NCBI GenBank assembly: GCA_910587075.1
Contig: CAJUKE010000023.1
Coordinates: forward strand, 1-47,298
From: an uncultured Muribaculaceae bacterium
GTDB lineage: Bacteria > Bacteroidota > Bacteroidia > Bacteroidales > Muribaculaceae
Direction: 5' to 3'
Length of the DNA stretch: 47,298 nucleotides
Shown: piece by piece, positions 6,987-15,910 of the stretch
How positions within the stretch are numbered: the stretch's first letter is position 1
Layout of the letters: each line of letters opens with the position of its first letter
Made by a program: the position numbers and the translations under genes
Notes under the pieces: model-generated
Database searches by the model: none
What the model saw: the letters and a program-made list of their open reading frames with translations, nothing else
Told to the model about the DNA's origin: nothing

Positions 6987-9900
6987 ATGCTTCAGATACA
7001 TAAAGCCTCGGCCGGTTCAGGCAAGACTTTCACCCTCACCCGTGAATATATAAAACTGCTGCTGGGCAGGAAAGTTCACCTCCCCGGCGGCGGGGAGCGC
7101 TACACGCTGCGCCACGCCGTGAACTACGGGTTCGGCAAAGTCAAGGCCCAGGGCTCGATTTTGGCGGTGACGTTCACCAACAAGGCCACCGAGGAGATGA
7201 TGTCGCGCATCATCAAGGAGCTCGGGGCGCTGGCCGACGACGATCCCGCTTCGCCGAGCCCCTACAAGGAGTATTTCTGCCAACTTTTCCATACCGACGG
7301 CCCCACGCTGGCGCGGCACTCGCGCCGGGCGCTCAACGACCTGCTGTTCAACTTCTCGACCTTCAACGTAAGCACTCTCGACTCGTTTTTCCAGAACGTG
7401 CTGCGCACTTTCGCCCGCGAGCTCGACCTCTCGGGCAACTTCAACCTTGAGATTGACGACACCTACCCGGTGAAGGTGGCCGTGGCCAATATGCTTGAGT
7501 CGGTCAACACCCCGCTGAGCCGTACGCCGGGGCAGTCGGAGGAGGAGTACCAGAACGCCCGCCGCCACAGGCGCTTCCTCGCAAGCTGGCTGGAGAAGTA
7601 CCTCAACGTGCTCAATGAGTCGGGGAAAAGCATCCTTCTGTTCGCCCGGTCGTCCAGCTCGCACCGCGAACTGGTGAAGACCATCGGGCACCTCCTGGGC
7701 GAGTCGTACCGCCTCCACCGCGAGGAAATCGACCTGTATCTGGCCGATACCGACCGCATCGAGCGCTTCCAGGCGGCTCTGGCCGGGGCGAAGAAGGAGC
7801 TCGCCCGGAGAACCTCGGAAGCCGCCGCGGCCGCGTTGACCGTGATCGGACTGGAGAATATCAACTCCAATGTCGGGAAGGTGCTGGCTGGTATGGCGGA
7901 AAAACCGTATATCCCATCCTCATTTACCTCGGTGGTAAAGGCTTCGGAGGCGTCGGGAGGGGTGAAGGAGCGCTACCGCGCGGCTTACTGCAAGTCGGTC
8001 GGGCCCCGCGACGAGGCCGCCCTCGACACCGCCCTCAACGCCGCGCTCGAATACATCGAGCGGGCGCCACTGATCGATTTTCTGACCTCTAACCTCTACA
8101 TACTCGGGCTTTTCAGCGGCGTTAGCGAGCAGCTCGAACGCTACTGCGAGGAGAATGACGCCTTCATACTTTCCGACACCAACGATTTCCTCCGCGACCT
8201 GATCCGCGAGGAGGACGCGCCATTCATCTACGAGCGGCTCGGCACGCGGCTGGAGCATTTCCTGATCGACGAATTCCAGGACACGTCGGAGATGCAGTGG
8301 TCCAATATGAAACCCCTCGTGCTCGAAAGCCTTTCCCGCGGGGAGGATAACCTGATAATCGGCGACGAGAAGCAGTCGATCTACCGCTTCCGCAACTCCT
8401 CGCCGGAAATCCTGGGCTCGGGGGTGCAGAACGCCATAGTGCCGCGCCTCGGCGAGAAGGCCGTCAATGTCAAGGGTGAGCGCGTCGAGGAGAACACCAA
8501 CTGGCGAAGCGCCCCGGCGGTCGTTACCTTCAACAATTCGCTTTTCGGCCCGTTGGCGCGGCTTATCGACGAGCGGGTCGAGCCGGAGGCCCGTCCCTAC
8601 CTCAGCCTCGCGTCGAAATCGTATGCGGGCCTCATACAGTCGGTCGCCACCCGGAACCTCTCACTGCCGGGCATGACACGCGTGTACTTCGCACCGAAAG
8701 TGCCCTCGGCTCAAGAGCTCAGGAAGCTGCCTCCCGAGGAGGCCGCGAAGTATCCCCGTCCGCGCGACCCGCGATGGGTGCTCGACAAACTGTGCTCAGA
8801 GATCGAGCGTCAGCTCGCCGCCGGATTCGAGCCCCGCGACATTGCCGTGCTGGTGCGGTCCAATACCTACGGCAAGAAGGTGATCATGCACCTTCTCCGG
8901 CGTATGGAGGAGCCCGACTGGCGTTTCGGCAAGGTGCCTGTCGTTTCGGCCCAGGCGCTGCGGGTCGATTCGTCGCTCGCCGTGCAACTGATTATCGGGG
9001 TGTTGCGCCTGGCTATCACCCCGGAATATGTGCTCGACGACAGCTCGCGCGACCGCAAGGGTGAGCCGCGGCGAGTGCGCAACGCCGCTTACCGACGCGC
9101 CCGCATGATCCATCGTTACAATCTCTGCCTCTTCGACCAGGTGCAGGCCACCGACGAGGAGGGGCACCCGGTGTTCAACGACGACGGCACTCCCCTGATG
9201 CGGCGGCTCACCAACTCCGAGGCGCTCGAAAAGGCTATCGCCGCGACATCCGACCCGGCGCCTGGCCAGGCCCCCGACCCGCTGCAAGCCAGCATCGACG
9301 CCCAGGCTTTGGAAATGAAGATAATGGACTGCCCGAGTATCGACGCGCTGGTGGAGCGTATCATACGCGTCATGCTTCCCGCCGACTGCCGACGGGTGGA
9401 GCTGCCTTACCTCGCGACGTTCATGGACCTCGTGCTCGACTTCCAGGAGCGCGGCACCACCTCGATACAGGAGTTTCTGCAGTGGTGGGACGCGGTGGGC
9501 AAGAGATCGACCCTCGACTCCCCGTCGGGTCTGAACGCGATCACCGTCACCACGATACACAAGTCGAAGGGTCTGGAATACGCCTGTGTGCACGTTCCGT
9601 TCTGCTGGGAGAAGATTGTAAACTATGACGGCCACGACTGGTATTCGCTCGACCCGTCGCACCTCCCCGGCATCGACCCCGAACTGATTCCACCCTATAT
9701 CCCGGTCTCCAACCAGTCGGTTCGCCCTATCAAAGCGTTTGTCAAGGACACAGCCCGTTACTCCCACGAGCAGCGGGTCGACGCGCTCAACGTAACCTAC
9801 GTTGCCTTCACGCGCGCCCGCTATGAATTATGCGTGTACTCCGACCCCAACGTCGAGTCGGAGCGCGTGGGGCCCCTGCTGCGCGAGGCGATTGACCTTT

Positions 9901-10643
9901 GTGACAAACGGTTTGTCAATGGCGATGATGTTTCGGAGGAGAACCGCCGCTGGATGGTGCCGCTTGCCGACCTCGTCACTCCGCTCGACGAAGGTTTCGA
10001 GCTCTTCCAGCTCGGCGAGCCGGTTGACAAACGACGGCTCGACAGCGCCGACAAGCGCCCATCATCCCCCGCGCCGGAGGCGGAACCTTCGCCGGAAGTA
10101 GCCAAGGTGATGGCCGACTGCCGACGGTTTCTCGACGAGGGGTACACCGTGCACGAGCGCGATGAATTCACCATTACGTCGGACTATGACGAGCTCAGCG
10201 GTTTCGACTTCGAACAGGAGCGCTACCGCGGCATATTTTTGCACAATGTGCTGAGCCGGGTTAGGATTGCCTCCGACTTATCCCTGGCGCTCGACCGGGC
10301 GGCCCACCGCTACAGGCTCAAACCGGCCCAGAAAGCTCTGGCCGCGGAGATACTGGCCGCGGCCCTCGCTGACGAACGCGTGAAACCTTGGTTCGAGGAT
10401 TGCCGCAGGGTGATCAACGAGCGGCCTCTGACGACCCCCGGCTCCATACGGCGCCCTGACCGCATAGTGTGGATGGCCGACGGCTCGGTCGCGGTGATCG
10501 ACTATAAATTCGGCTCGCACGAGCACCCGGCGTACTTTGAGCAGGTGCGCGACTATGCGTCGTTCCTATCCTCGACCCTCGGGTGCGCGGTCAAGGGGTA
10601 TCTGTGGTTCCCGCTGGCGGCGCGCATCATAGAGGTTTGCTGA
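6987..10643 (+). CDS. addA: AddA-type UvrD/Rep-family helicase-nuclease (RecB-like)
   Basis: This 1218-residue protein should act in double-strand break end resection, unwinding DNA 3' to 5' and cutting one strand before RecA loading. It opens with the Walker A motif ASAGSGKT (7-14). Motif II is DEFQDT (D428/E429), followed by IGDEKQSIYRFRNSSP (motif III/IV), VTTIHKSKGLEY (motif V) and VAFTRARYELCVY (motif VI). The C-terminus carries a RecB-family nuclease: the GIFLHNVL histidine motif, RPDRIVW and the catalytic DYK at 1172-1174. Start 6987 is chosen because it places MLQIHKASAGSGKT at the N-terminus, as in the family. No AddB is adjacent. It ends 10 bases from the converging barrel gene. Confidence 0.88.
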   Translation: MLQIHKASAGSGKTFTLTREYIKLLLGRKVHLPGGGERYTLRHAVNYGFGKVKAQGSILAVTFTNKATEEMMSRIIKELGALADDDPASPSPYKEYFCQLFHTDGPTLARHSRRALNDLLFNFSTFNVSTLDSFFQNVLRTFARELDLSGNFNLEIDDTYPVKVAVANMLESVNTPLSRTPGQSEEEYQNARRHRRFLASWLEKYLNVLNESGKSILLFARSSSSHRELVKTIGHLLGESYRLHREEIDLYLADTDRIERFQAALAGAKKELARRTSEAAAAALTVIGLENINSNVGKVLAGMAEKPYIPSSFTSVVKASEASGGVKERYRAAYCKSVGPRDEAALDTALNAALEYIERAPLIDFLTSNLYILGLFSGVSEQLERYCEENDAFILSDTNDFLRDLIREEDAPFIYERLGTRLEHFLIDEFQDTSEMQWSNMKPLVLESLSRGEDNLIIGDEKQSIYRFRNSSPEILGSGVQNAIVPRLGEKAVNVKGERVEENTNWRSAPAVVTFNNSLFGPLARLIDERVEPEARPYLSLASKSYAGLIQSVATRNLSLPGMTRVYFAPKVPSAQELRKLPPEEAAKYPRPRDPRWVLDKLCSEIERQLAAGFEPRDIAVLVRSNTYGKKVIMHLLRRMEEPDWRFGKVPVVSAQALRVDSSLAVQLIIGVLRLAITPEYVLDDSSRDRKGEPRRVRNAAYRRARMIHRYNLCLFDQVQATDEEGHPVFNDDGTPLMRRLTNSEALEKAIAATSDPAPGQAPDPLQASIDAQALEMKIMDCPSIDALVERIIRVMLPADCRRVELPYLATFMDLVLDFQERGTTSIQEFLQWWDAVGKRSTLDSPSGLNAITVTTIHKSKGLEYACVHVPFCWEKIVNYDGHDWYSLDPSHLPGIDPELIPPYIPVSNQSVRPIKAFVKDTARYSHEQRVDALNVTYVAFTRARYELCVYSDPNVESERVGPLLREAIDLCDKRFVNGDDVSEENRRWMVPLADLVTPLDEGFELFQLGEPVDKRRLDSADKRPSSPAPEAEPSPEVAKVMADCRRFLDEGYTVHERDEFTITSDYDELSGFDFEQERYRGIFLHNVLSRVRIASDLSLALDRAAHRYRLKPAQKALAAEILAAALADERVKPWFEDCRRVINERPLTTPGSIRRPDRIVWMADGSVAVIDYKFGSHEHPAYFEQVRDYASFLSSTLGCAVKGYLWFPLAARIIEVC

Positions 10644-10653
10644 ATAGGGGCGG

Positions 10654-11334
10654 TTACTTCAGGCGGAACTTGTAGGAGAGGGCTACGAGGATGGAGGTGG
10701 CGCGGGATGCCGAGAAGTAGTCCTTCTTGGTCGATGGGAAGATGTTGCCCAGGCCGAAGTAGTATCGCCCCTCTATACCTATGCAGTGGCGGCGCATGAT
10801 CACGAACTCTACTCCGAAACCGCCCGTTATGCCGTAGTCGAAGCGGTTTGAAATCGGCAGGTCGAGCTGCTCGTAGCGGCGGCTGGCGGGGAATTCGGGG
10901 TTGGTCGAGGCGTGTGCGTAGTCGAAGTTGGAGTTGATTTTCTCGCCGAGCATATAGCTGACTTCCGGGCCGAGGTTGAAGAAGAATTTCACCACGCGGC
11001 TTCCGAAGAATATGTGGGTCATAATCGGGAGCCGGAGGTAGGTGAGGCGGCGCTCATATTTGAAGGGTAGCCCCTCGTAGTCCTCCTTCCAGCCGCTCTG
11101 CTCTACGTTGAGTTCGGCCTGGAGCCCGACGTGGCGCTCTTCGGCGTAGCGAAAGCTGACGCCCGCGGCCATGCCTTGGATCATCTCCTGTTTCACGGAG
11201 GGGTAGAACGACATGGAGGAGAGCGTCATGCCCGCATGGCCACCGACGTGGACGTGCGACAGATAGTGAGTCTGCGCCTGCGATGACATCCAGGCGCATA
11301 CCGCTGCTATGATCAGTATTATTCGGCGGGGCAT
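10654..11334 (-). CDS. PorT-like outer-membrane beta-barrel protein
   Basis: The 226-residue precursor begins with a signal peptide (residues 1 to about 20, ending SSQAQ). The rest alternates hydrophobic and polar residues as beta-barrel strands do, and ends in an aromatic/basic strand (YKFRLK). The GGHAGMTLSSM opening, the LRLPI strand and the GGFGVEF and GIEGRYYFGLG strands resemble the PorT/outer_membrane_beta-barrel families of Bacteroidota. PorT itself is linked to gingipain export in Porphyromonas, but many relatives have no known role. It is the last gene of the pdxA-LysM operon, 34 bases after the LysM stop, which suggests an envelope function. Confidence 0.75.
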   Translation of the reverse strand: MPRRIILIIAAVCAWMSSQAQTHYLSHVHVGGHAGMTLSSMSFYPSVKQEMIQGMAAGVSFRYAEERHVGLQAELNVEQSGWKEDYEGLPFKYERRLTYLRLPIMTHIFFGSRVVKFFFNLGPEVSYMLGEKINSNFDYAHASTNPEFPASRRYEQLDLPISNRFDYGITGGFGVEFVIMRRHCIGIEGRYYFGLGNIFPSTKKDYFSASRATSILVALSYKFRLK

Positions 11335-11368
11335 TCTTCTAAGTGATAGTCAACAACGTAGGTGGCCG

Positions 11369-13084
11369 TCAGAGGCAGATTTTCTCGATCGTGCCCCCGG
11401 GGAGGAAGTGGATGAGCAGGAGCGCCTCATTGTAGAGGCCCCCGCGGTCGCCGCTCTCGGGGGAGTCGGCGCGCACGAGTCGCATTTCGCTCTGCAACCC
11501 GGAGAAGTCTGTGGGGAACACGCCCGTGGCGGCTTTCTCGCGGAGTCCGCGTATGATGAAGCGGCCGGTGTCGTAGCCGAGTATCCCCTGGGTGGGTACG
11601 GCCTCGACCATATCGGTGCCGAACTCCTTGCGGAAACGCTCGGCGAGCTCCTTGGCGCGGAAGTCGCGGGTGTCGGAGAAGAAGCGCGAGTAGATAGTCG
11701 CGTCGAGGTCGCAGATGCCGCGGAGGCTCTCGTCGCGGAAAGTAATCCACTCGGGGTAGCCCCAGATAACGACGTTTTCGGGGCGTAGGGCGCCCTGGCG
11801 CTTGTTGGTGACGGCGTTTTCGATTTTGGCGAATTCGGAGGCCGACCCGGAGTTGGGCACGAACACAACGGCCTGGAGGTCGGCGTCAACCGAGGCGAGG
11901 TCCTCGTCGCGCAGTATGGTGTCGAAGTTGATTTCGCGGTAGTCGCGACCCTCCTCGGTGAGGCGCTTTTTAAGTTCTGACACGAACGACTCCTTGTCGG
12001 CCGGGCCTCCGGCGCGGCTGAGGAACACCGGCAGACGGTCCTCGTAGCGGTAGAGGAAGCCGCGTATGGCCGTGTCGTACATCGGGTCGTGGGGGATGTT
12101 GGTCTGGATCACGTTGGGGTGGAGGAGGTAGGAGTCGTCCTTGACGTTGAAGAGGTTGAGCACCAGGGCGTCGTCGGGCGCTCCGTCAATCACAGCCGCT
12201 AACTGCGAGTATCCGTCGGGGGCTATGATGAGGTCGGCCTCGGCCATCTCGGGGCGGTTCATGATGGCCCGGGTGGAGTCGGAGGAGTTGGCCGAGTCGT
12301 AGACTTTGAAGTTGATTTTGGCGTCGGAGCTCTCGCGGAGTTCGTCGGCGGCGAGGAGCAGCCCTTTGTAAAATTCGGTGTAGAGCTGGCTCGCGCGCCC
12401 TGGCTGCTCGGATTCGAGCATGAAGGGGAGCACCACGGCCACGTTCATCTCTTTACGCTCGGCGGGCGCGGCCGCGGTGCCGCCGTAGAGCAGCAGCGAG
12501 TCGGTGGGAGCGGGGGCGTTGTCGGCAACATGGTCGTCGACAGGGTTGTACACCTCGTAGCGGGGCTCTTCGACGGGAGCCTCGTGGGTACCAGTAGCGG
12601 CGTTGTTGGCGGGGGTAGCCTCGGCCTTGGCGAGCACGAGGCGCTGCCCGGCCTTGACCCCGGCGTCGCATCCGGGGTTGAGGATTATGAGTTGCTCGAT
12701 GGGGAGGTCGTAGGAGCGGGCTATGCCGTAGAGGGTCTCACCCTTCTTCACGACGTGGGTCATCGGGGTGGGGGTGGCGGCTGCTGCCTTAGGTTCATCA
12801 ACGGCTACCACGGGGCGTTCGGAAACGGGGAAGTAGAGCCTCATGCGGGGCTTGAGCCCGTCGGCGGCCGAGGGGTTGAATTTCAGGAGTTCCTCGCGGT
12901 CGATCCCGAGTTTGTGGGCCACGCCGTAGATCGACTCGCCGCGCGACACCTCGTAGTAGTACATCTCGCGTCCGTTGATTTTGGCGGTCGGGAGGTCGGT
13001 AAGCCCGGCCGAGGCGTAGGTCGAGGCCGCGGCCAGCAGCAAGGCGCACGCCGCGGCGCGCCGGAGAGCATTCAGCTGGAACAT
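11369..13084 (-). CDS. LysM protein with periplasmic-binding-protein-like domain
   Basis: This exported 571-residue protein has a signal peptide (about 1-26, LLLAAASTYASA) and two LysM repeats at about 42-86 and 109-151. LysM modules bind N-acetylglucosamine-containing glycan, here presumably peptidoglycan. After an Ala/Pro/Glu-rich linker (about 152-208), residues about 212-570 look like a type 1 periplasmic-binding fold: MNVAVVLPFML opening, FYKGLLLAADEL, ADLIIAPDGYSQLAAV. Such fusions occur in Bacteroidota, often labelled LysM or amino-acid ABC substrate-binding, but the ligand is unknown and no permease is nearby. It follows pdxA by 6 bases and precedes the barrel gene, so the two envelope proteins may work together. 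Confidence 0.8.
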   Translation of the reverse strand: MFQLNALRRAAACALLLAAASTYASAGLTDLPTAKINGREMYYYEVSRGESIYGVAHKLGIDREELLKFNPSAADGLKPRMRLYFPVSERPVVAVDEPKAAAATPTPMTHVVKKGETLYGIARSYDLPIEQLIILNPGCDAGVKAGQRLVLAKAEATPANNAATGTHEAPVEEPRYEVYNPVDDHVADNAPAPTDSLLLYGGTAAAPAERKEMNVAVVLPFMLESEQPGRASQLYTEFYKGLLLAADELRESSDAKINFKVYDSANSSDSTRAIMNRPEMAEADLIIAPDGYSQLAAVIDGAPDDALVLNLFNVKDDSYLLHPNVIQTNIPHDPMYDTAIRGFLYRYEDRLPVFLSRAGGPADKESFVSELKKRLTEEGRDYREINFDTILRDEDLASVDADLQAVVFVPNSGSASEFAKIENAVTNKRQGALRPENVVIWGYPEWITFRDESLRGICDLDATIYSRFFSDTRDFRAKELAERFRKEFGTDMVEAVPTQGILGYDTGRFIIRGLREKAATGVFPTDFSGLQSEMRLVRADSPESGDRGGLYNEALLLIHFLPGGTIEKICL

Positions 13085-13090
13085 AATCGC

Positions 13091-14422
13091 TTATTCTGGA
13101 TTATCTTGTTTGGCGGTTTCAGCAGCGGGCTGGCTGTCCGCGATTTTCGTGGTTTCGGCGGGAGAAGTCCGCGGCTCAGCAGCGGGCGCGGGGGCTTCAG
13201 GCGCCGGTGCCGGGGTTTCGGCGGTGCGCTCCTGGGCGGGGGCTTCCTTTGGCTCGCGGTTCTCCTTGGGTTCGCGGGTTTCCTTCGAGTCCTTGCCGGG
13301 CTTGGGCTTGCGGTCGGAGCGCTGCTTGCGGTCGGCGCCGTCGGCTCCGCCGCCACCACCCCGAGAGGGTTTGTCGGGGGTCTGCGGTTTGAGTGGGTTC
13401 TCGGTGGCCTCGGCGTGGTTGCGGCGGTGGCGCAGCACGTCGAGAGCCATATAAAGGGCGCTTCTCATCGAAGCTTCCGATGCCTTGTCGGCTCCGGCGA
13501 TGTCGTAGCCGGTGCCGTGGTCGGGCGAGGTGCGCACCCAGGGGAGCCCGGCGGTGAAGTTCACGCCGTTGTCCATCGCGATGGCCTTGAAGGGGGCGAG
13601 GCCCTGGTCGTGGTACATGGCCAGAACGCCGTCGAAGCGCTTGAAGAGGCCGCTGCCGAAGAAGCCGTCGGCGGCGTAGGGGCCGAAAGCGTGGATTTTC
13701 TCCTTCTGGGCCTGTTCGATGGCGGGGATGATCACCTCTTGCTCCTCGGTGCCGATCAGGCCGTTGTCGCCCGAGTGGGGGTTGAGCGCGAGCACGGCTA
13801 TGCGGGGCTTGTGTACTCCGAAATCCTTCACCAGCGACTGGTCGAAGAGGCGGAGTTTCTCCAGCACGGCATCCTTGGTAATGGCCTCGGAAATCTTGGC
13901 CAGGGGGAGGTGGGTGGTAACCAGCGCCACCCTTACCGATTCGTCGCAGAGAATCATGAGAGCCTTCGAGCCGTCGGCGGCCGAAGCCTCAAGGTATTCG
14001 GTGTGGCCGGGGAAATGGAAGAGCTCGCTCTGGATGTTGTGCTTGTTGATGGGGGCGGTGACCAGGGCGTCGATTTTGCCGTCGCGGAGGTCGGCCACGG
14101 CGCGCTCCAGTGCGGCGAAGGCGGCCTGGCCCGCTTCCTTGGTCGACTGGCCCGGCTCGATGCGGGCGTCCTCGCCGATGACGTTCACGATGTTGCACGC
14201 GCCGGCCTTGGCGTCGGCAGCGTCGGCTATCTGGCAGAGCTGCTGTGGCTGCTGCAGCTCCATGCCCTTGCGGTAGAAGGCGGCGATTTTGGCCGAGCCG
14301 TAGATAACCGGGGTGCAGAGTTCGAGCATCCTGGGGTCGTCGAGCATCTTGAGTATCACCTCGTAACCGATGCCGTTGTAGTCTCCGTGGGTGATTCCCA
14401 CCTTTATCATATCGTTATCCAT
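13091..14422 (-). CDS. pdxA: 4-hydroxythreonine-4-phosphate dehydrogenase with long C-terminal tail
   Basis: PdxA oxidises 4-phosphohydroxy-L-threonine with NAD in pyridoxal phosphate synthesis. Residues 1-334 are a complete enzyme: GITHGDYNGIGYE near the start, FPGHTEYLE (H140), and metal ligands H171 (TTHLPL), H216 (NPHSGD) and H271 (YHDQGL). The protein then continues for about 109 residues rich in Pro, Ala, Glu, Lys and Arg with a GGGGG run, which looks disordered; the family is normally about 330 long. The start at 14422 (MDNDMIKVGITHGD) is chosen over an in-frame one at 14524 because upstream residues are not family-like. It heads the operon with the LysM and barrel genes. Confidence 0.92.
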   Translation of the reverse strand: MDNDMIKVGITHGDYNGIGYEVILKMLDDPRMLELCTPVIYGSAKIAAFYRKGMELQQPQQLCQIADAADAKAGACNIVNVIGEDARIEPGQSTKEAGQAAFAALERAVADLRDGKIDALVTAPINKHNIQSELFHFPGHTEYLEASAADGSKALMILCDESVRVALVTTHLPLAKISEAITKDAVLEKLRLFDQSLVKDFGVHKPRIAVLALNPHSGDNGLIGTEEQEVIIPAIEQAQKEKIHAFGPYAADGFFGSGLFKRFDGVLAMYHDQGLAPFKAIAMDNGVNFTAGLPWVRTSPDHGTGYDIAGADKASEASMRSALYMALDVLRHRRNHAEATENPLKPQTPDKPSRGGGGGADGADRKQRSDRKPKPGKDSKETREPKENREPKEAPAQERTAETPAPAPEAPAPAAEPRTSPAETTKIADSQPAAETAKQDNPE

Positions 14423-14531
14423 GTGGATTCCATATATTATAAGCCGCGGGTCCGAGGGGTGAGGCCCCGCCGCGTTAGCGAAAAATTTCCTCAAAGTTAC
14501 GAAATTTCCCCACGCTTTCGGCAAAATTGCC

Positions 14532-14539
14532 TAACTTTG
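14532..14539 (+). promoter_or_regulatory. -7 element for the DUF59/lpxH operon
   Basis: TAACTTTG exactly matches TAnnTTTG and lies 47 bases before the ATG at 14587. A T-rich TTTCG near 14516 is a weak upstream candidate. It supports the internal start at 14587 rather than an in-frame one at 14527. Confidence 0.6.
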
Positions 14540-14586
14540 TGTTTAGAACAATACAAAACACCCACGTTCAATCAAGCTACAACCAT

Positions 14587-14907
14587 ATGGACGCAGAGAA
14601 ACACCTCCGGCTTGAGGAGAAAGTCGTCGAAATGCTGAAGACGGTTTTCGACCCCGAAATCCCGGTTGACATATACAGCCTCGGGCTGATTTACCGTATT
14701 GACCTCTCGTACGAGGGGGACCTCGCGATCGATATGACGATGACGGCGCCCTCCTGCCCGATGGCCGACTTCATCGTTGAGGACGCCCGCATCAAGCTCG
14801 AATCCATCGAGGGTATCCGCTCGGTCACGATCAACATCGTGTTCGAGCCGGAATGGACCAAGGATATGATGAGCGAGGAGGCCAAACTCGAACTCGGATT
14901 CCTGTAA
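14587..14907 (+). CDS. DUF59/MIP18-family metal-sulfur cluster assembly factor
   Basis: The 106-residue protein belongs to the DUF59 family (SufT, PaaD and eukaryotic MIP18/CIA2), which helps mature iron-sulfur proteins. The signature FDPEIPVDIYSLGLIY lies at about residues 22-37, and the conserved cysteine is in TAPSCPMAD. The C-terminus has the W-xxD-M segment (EPEWTKDMMSEEAK) common to the family. It is the stand-alone short form with no extra domain. The SUF genes it would serve are not in the window. It is followed after 16 bases by the LpxH-like gene and shares its promoter. Confidence 0.87.
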   Translation: MDAEKHLRLEEKVVEMLKTVFDPEIPVDIYSLGLIYRIDLSYEGDLAIDMTMTAPSCPMADFIVEDARIKLESIEGIRSVTINIVFEPEWTKDMMSEEAKLELGFL

Positions 14908-14923
14908 GCCACCCCGCACGGCG

Positions 14924-15721
14924 ATGGAAAAGGGAAACGCGAGGGGGGATGGCCGGAAGCTCCCGGTGTACTTTATCTCCGACCTGCACTTAGGTGCGAG
15001 CTATATACCGGATCCGAAGGCCCACGAGCGGCGCGCCGCGGCGTTCGTGGAGTCGCTCATAGGGCGCGCCTCCGAGCTGATCATGCTCGGCGACGTGCTC
15101 GACTATTGGTACGAGTACCGCAACGTGGCCCCCCGGGGCTACCTGCGCTTTTTCGGGGCGCTGGCCCGGTTGGCCGACTCGGGGGTGAAAATCACCTGGT
15201 TCATAGGGAACCACGACATTTGGCTCTTTGACTATCTGCGCGACGAGATAGGCCTGGAGGTGGTCGACGGGGTGCTCGTGCGCGAGATTCTCGGCAAGCG
15301 GTTCCTGCTGACACACGGCGACGGGGTGGGGCGGCTGAAGCACTCGTTCCGCCTCATACGCTCGATATTCCGCAACCGTTTCTGCCAGATTCTTTATTCG
15401 GCCATACATCCGCGCTGGACCATAGCGTTCGCCCACCGGTGGTCGGCCTCGTCGCGCGACTTCCAGGGGTACACCGCGAAGCGGTTCGATCCGGCTGATG
15501 AACCGTTTGTCGACTACTGCCTCGACTACCTGCGCTCGACCGATGCGGATGTCGACTATTTCGTGTTCGGCCACCGCCACACGCTGGTCGACTACCCGCT
15601 GCCCGGCACCCGGTCGCGGATGGTTATACTCGGCGACTGGATTACGCGTTTTTCTTACGGAATTTTCGACGGCGAGGAGTTCCGGCTTGACATTTTTCCG
15701 CCTCTGGAGGACGAAAATTAG
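14924..15721 (+). CDS. lpxH: UDP-2,3-diacylglucosamine hydrolase, LpxH-like
   Basis: LpxH removes UMP from UDP-2,3-diacylglucosamine to give lipid X in lipid A synthesis, at the cytosolic face of the inner membrane. The 265-residue protein is a calcineurin-like phosphoesterase with all metal motifs in order: ISDLHLG (D20, H22), MLGDVLDYW, GNHDIW, LTHGDG and FGHRHT. The YEYRNVAPRG stretch is typical of the Bacteroidota homologues. It starts 16 bases after the DUF59 gene and ends the operon. A different UDP-sugar-lipid hydrolase specificity is possible but less likely. Confidence 0.88.
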   Translation: MEKGNARGDGRKLPVYFISDLHLGASYIPDPKAHERRAAAFVESLIGRASELIMLGDVLDYWYEYRNVAPRGYLRFFGALARLADSGVKITWFIGNHDIWLFDYLRDEIGLEVVDGVLVREILGKRFLLTHGDGVGRLKHSFRLIRSIFRNRFCQILYSAIHPRWTIAFAHRWSASSRDFQGYTAKRFDPADEPFVDYCLDYLRSTDADVDYFVFGHRHTLVDYPLPGTRSRMVILGDWITRFSYGIFDGEEFRLDIFPPLEDEN

Positions 15722-15841
15722 GGGATATAAGTGTTAAATAATCTTTAGCGAATAAGAGCGGCGGCGTTATCGCCGGATTCTTAAAAGGGTGCTTTTCAGG
15801 GGGTTAAAACTTATGTTTTCTCGCGATCGGCGGGGGTGGCC

Positions 15842-15878
15842 GCAAAATTATGTTATGTAACATACGCCGAAATTTTGC
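15842..15878. promoter_or_regulatory. Nested inverted repeat, operator-like
   Basis: The inner part is TATGTTA-TG-TAACATA (15849-15864), a perfect seven-base inverted repeat with a two-base centre. Around it GCAAAATT (15842-15849) pairs with AATTTTGC (15871-15878). The outer right arm overlaps the TTTG of the downstream promoter, so a dimeric regulator bound here could control it. Alternatively it is a cruciform or a transcript-end structure. The rest of 15722-15841 holds no gene and only an imperfect hairpin in the lpxH tail. Confidence 0.5.
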
Positions 15879-15904
15879 CACTTATCGGAAAACCCCGACC
15901 TTTG
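15874..15904 (+). promoter_or_regulatory. Promoter of a short non-coding transcript
   Basis: TTTG at 15874-15877, 19 bases, then GACCTTTG at 15897-15904 (one mismatch to TAnnTTTG). A start near 15911 is predicted. The transcript would run straight into the strong terminator at 15963-15991, so it drives a transcript of about 80 bases unless there is read-through. Confidence 0.55.
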
Positions 15905-15910
15905 TATCGC

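Noticed and set aside
12530..14638. 702-codon open frame on plus strand antisense to pdxA and the LysM gene
   Set aside because: It mirrors two well-recognised genes in high-GC DNA, its translation is Gly/Val/Leu-rich with no motif, and no promoter or family feature supports it.
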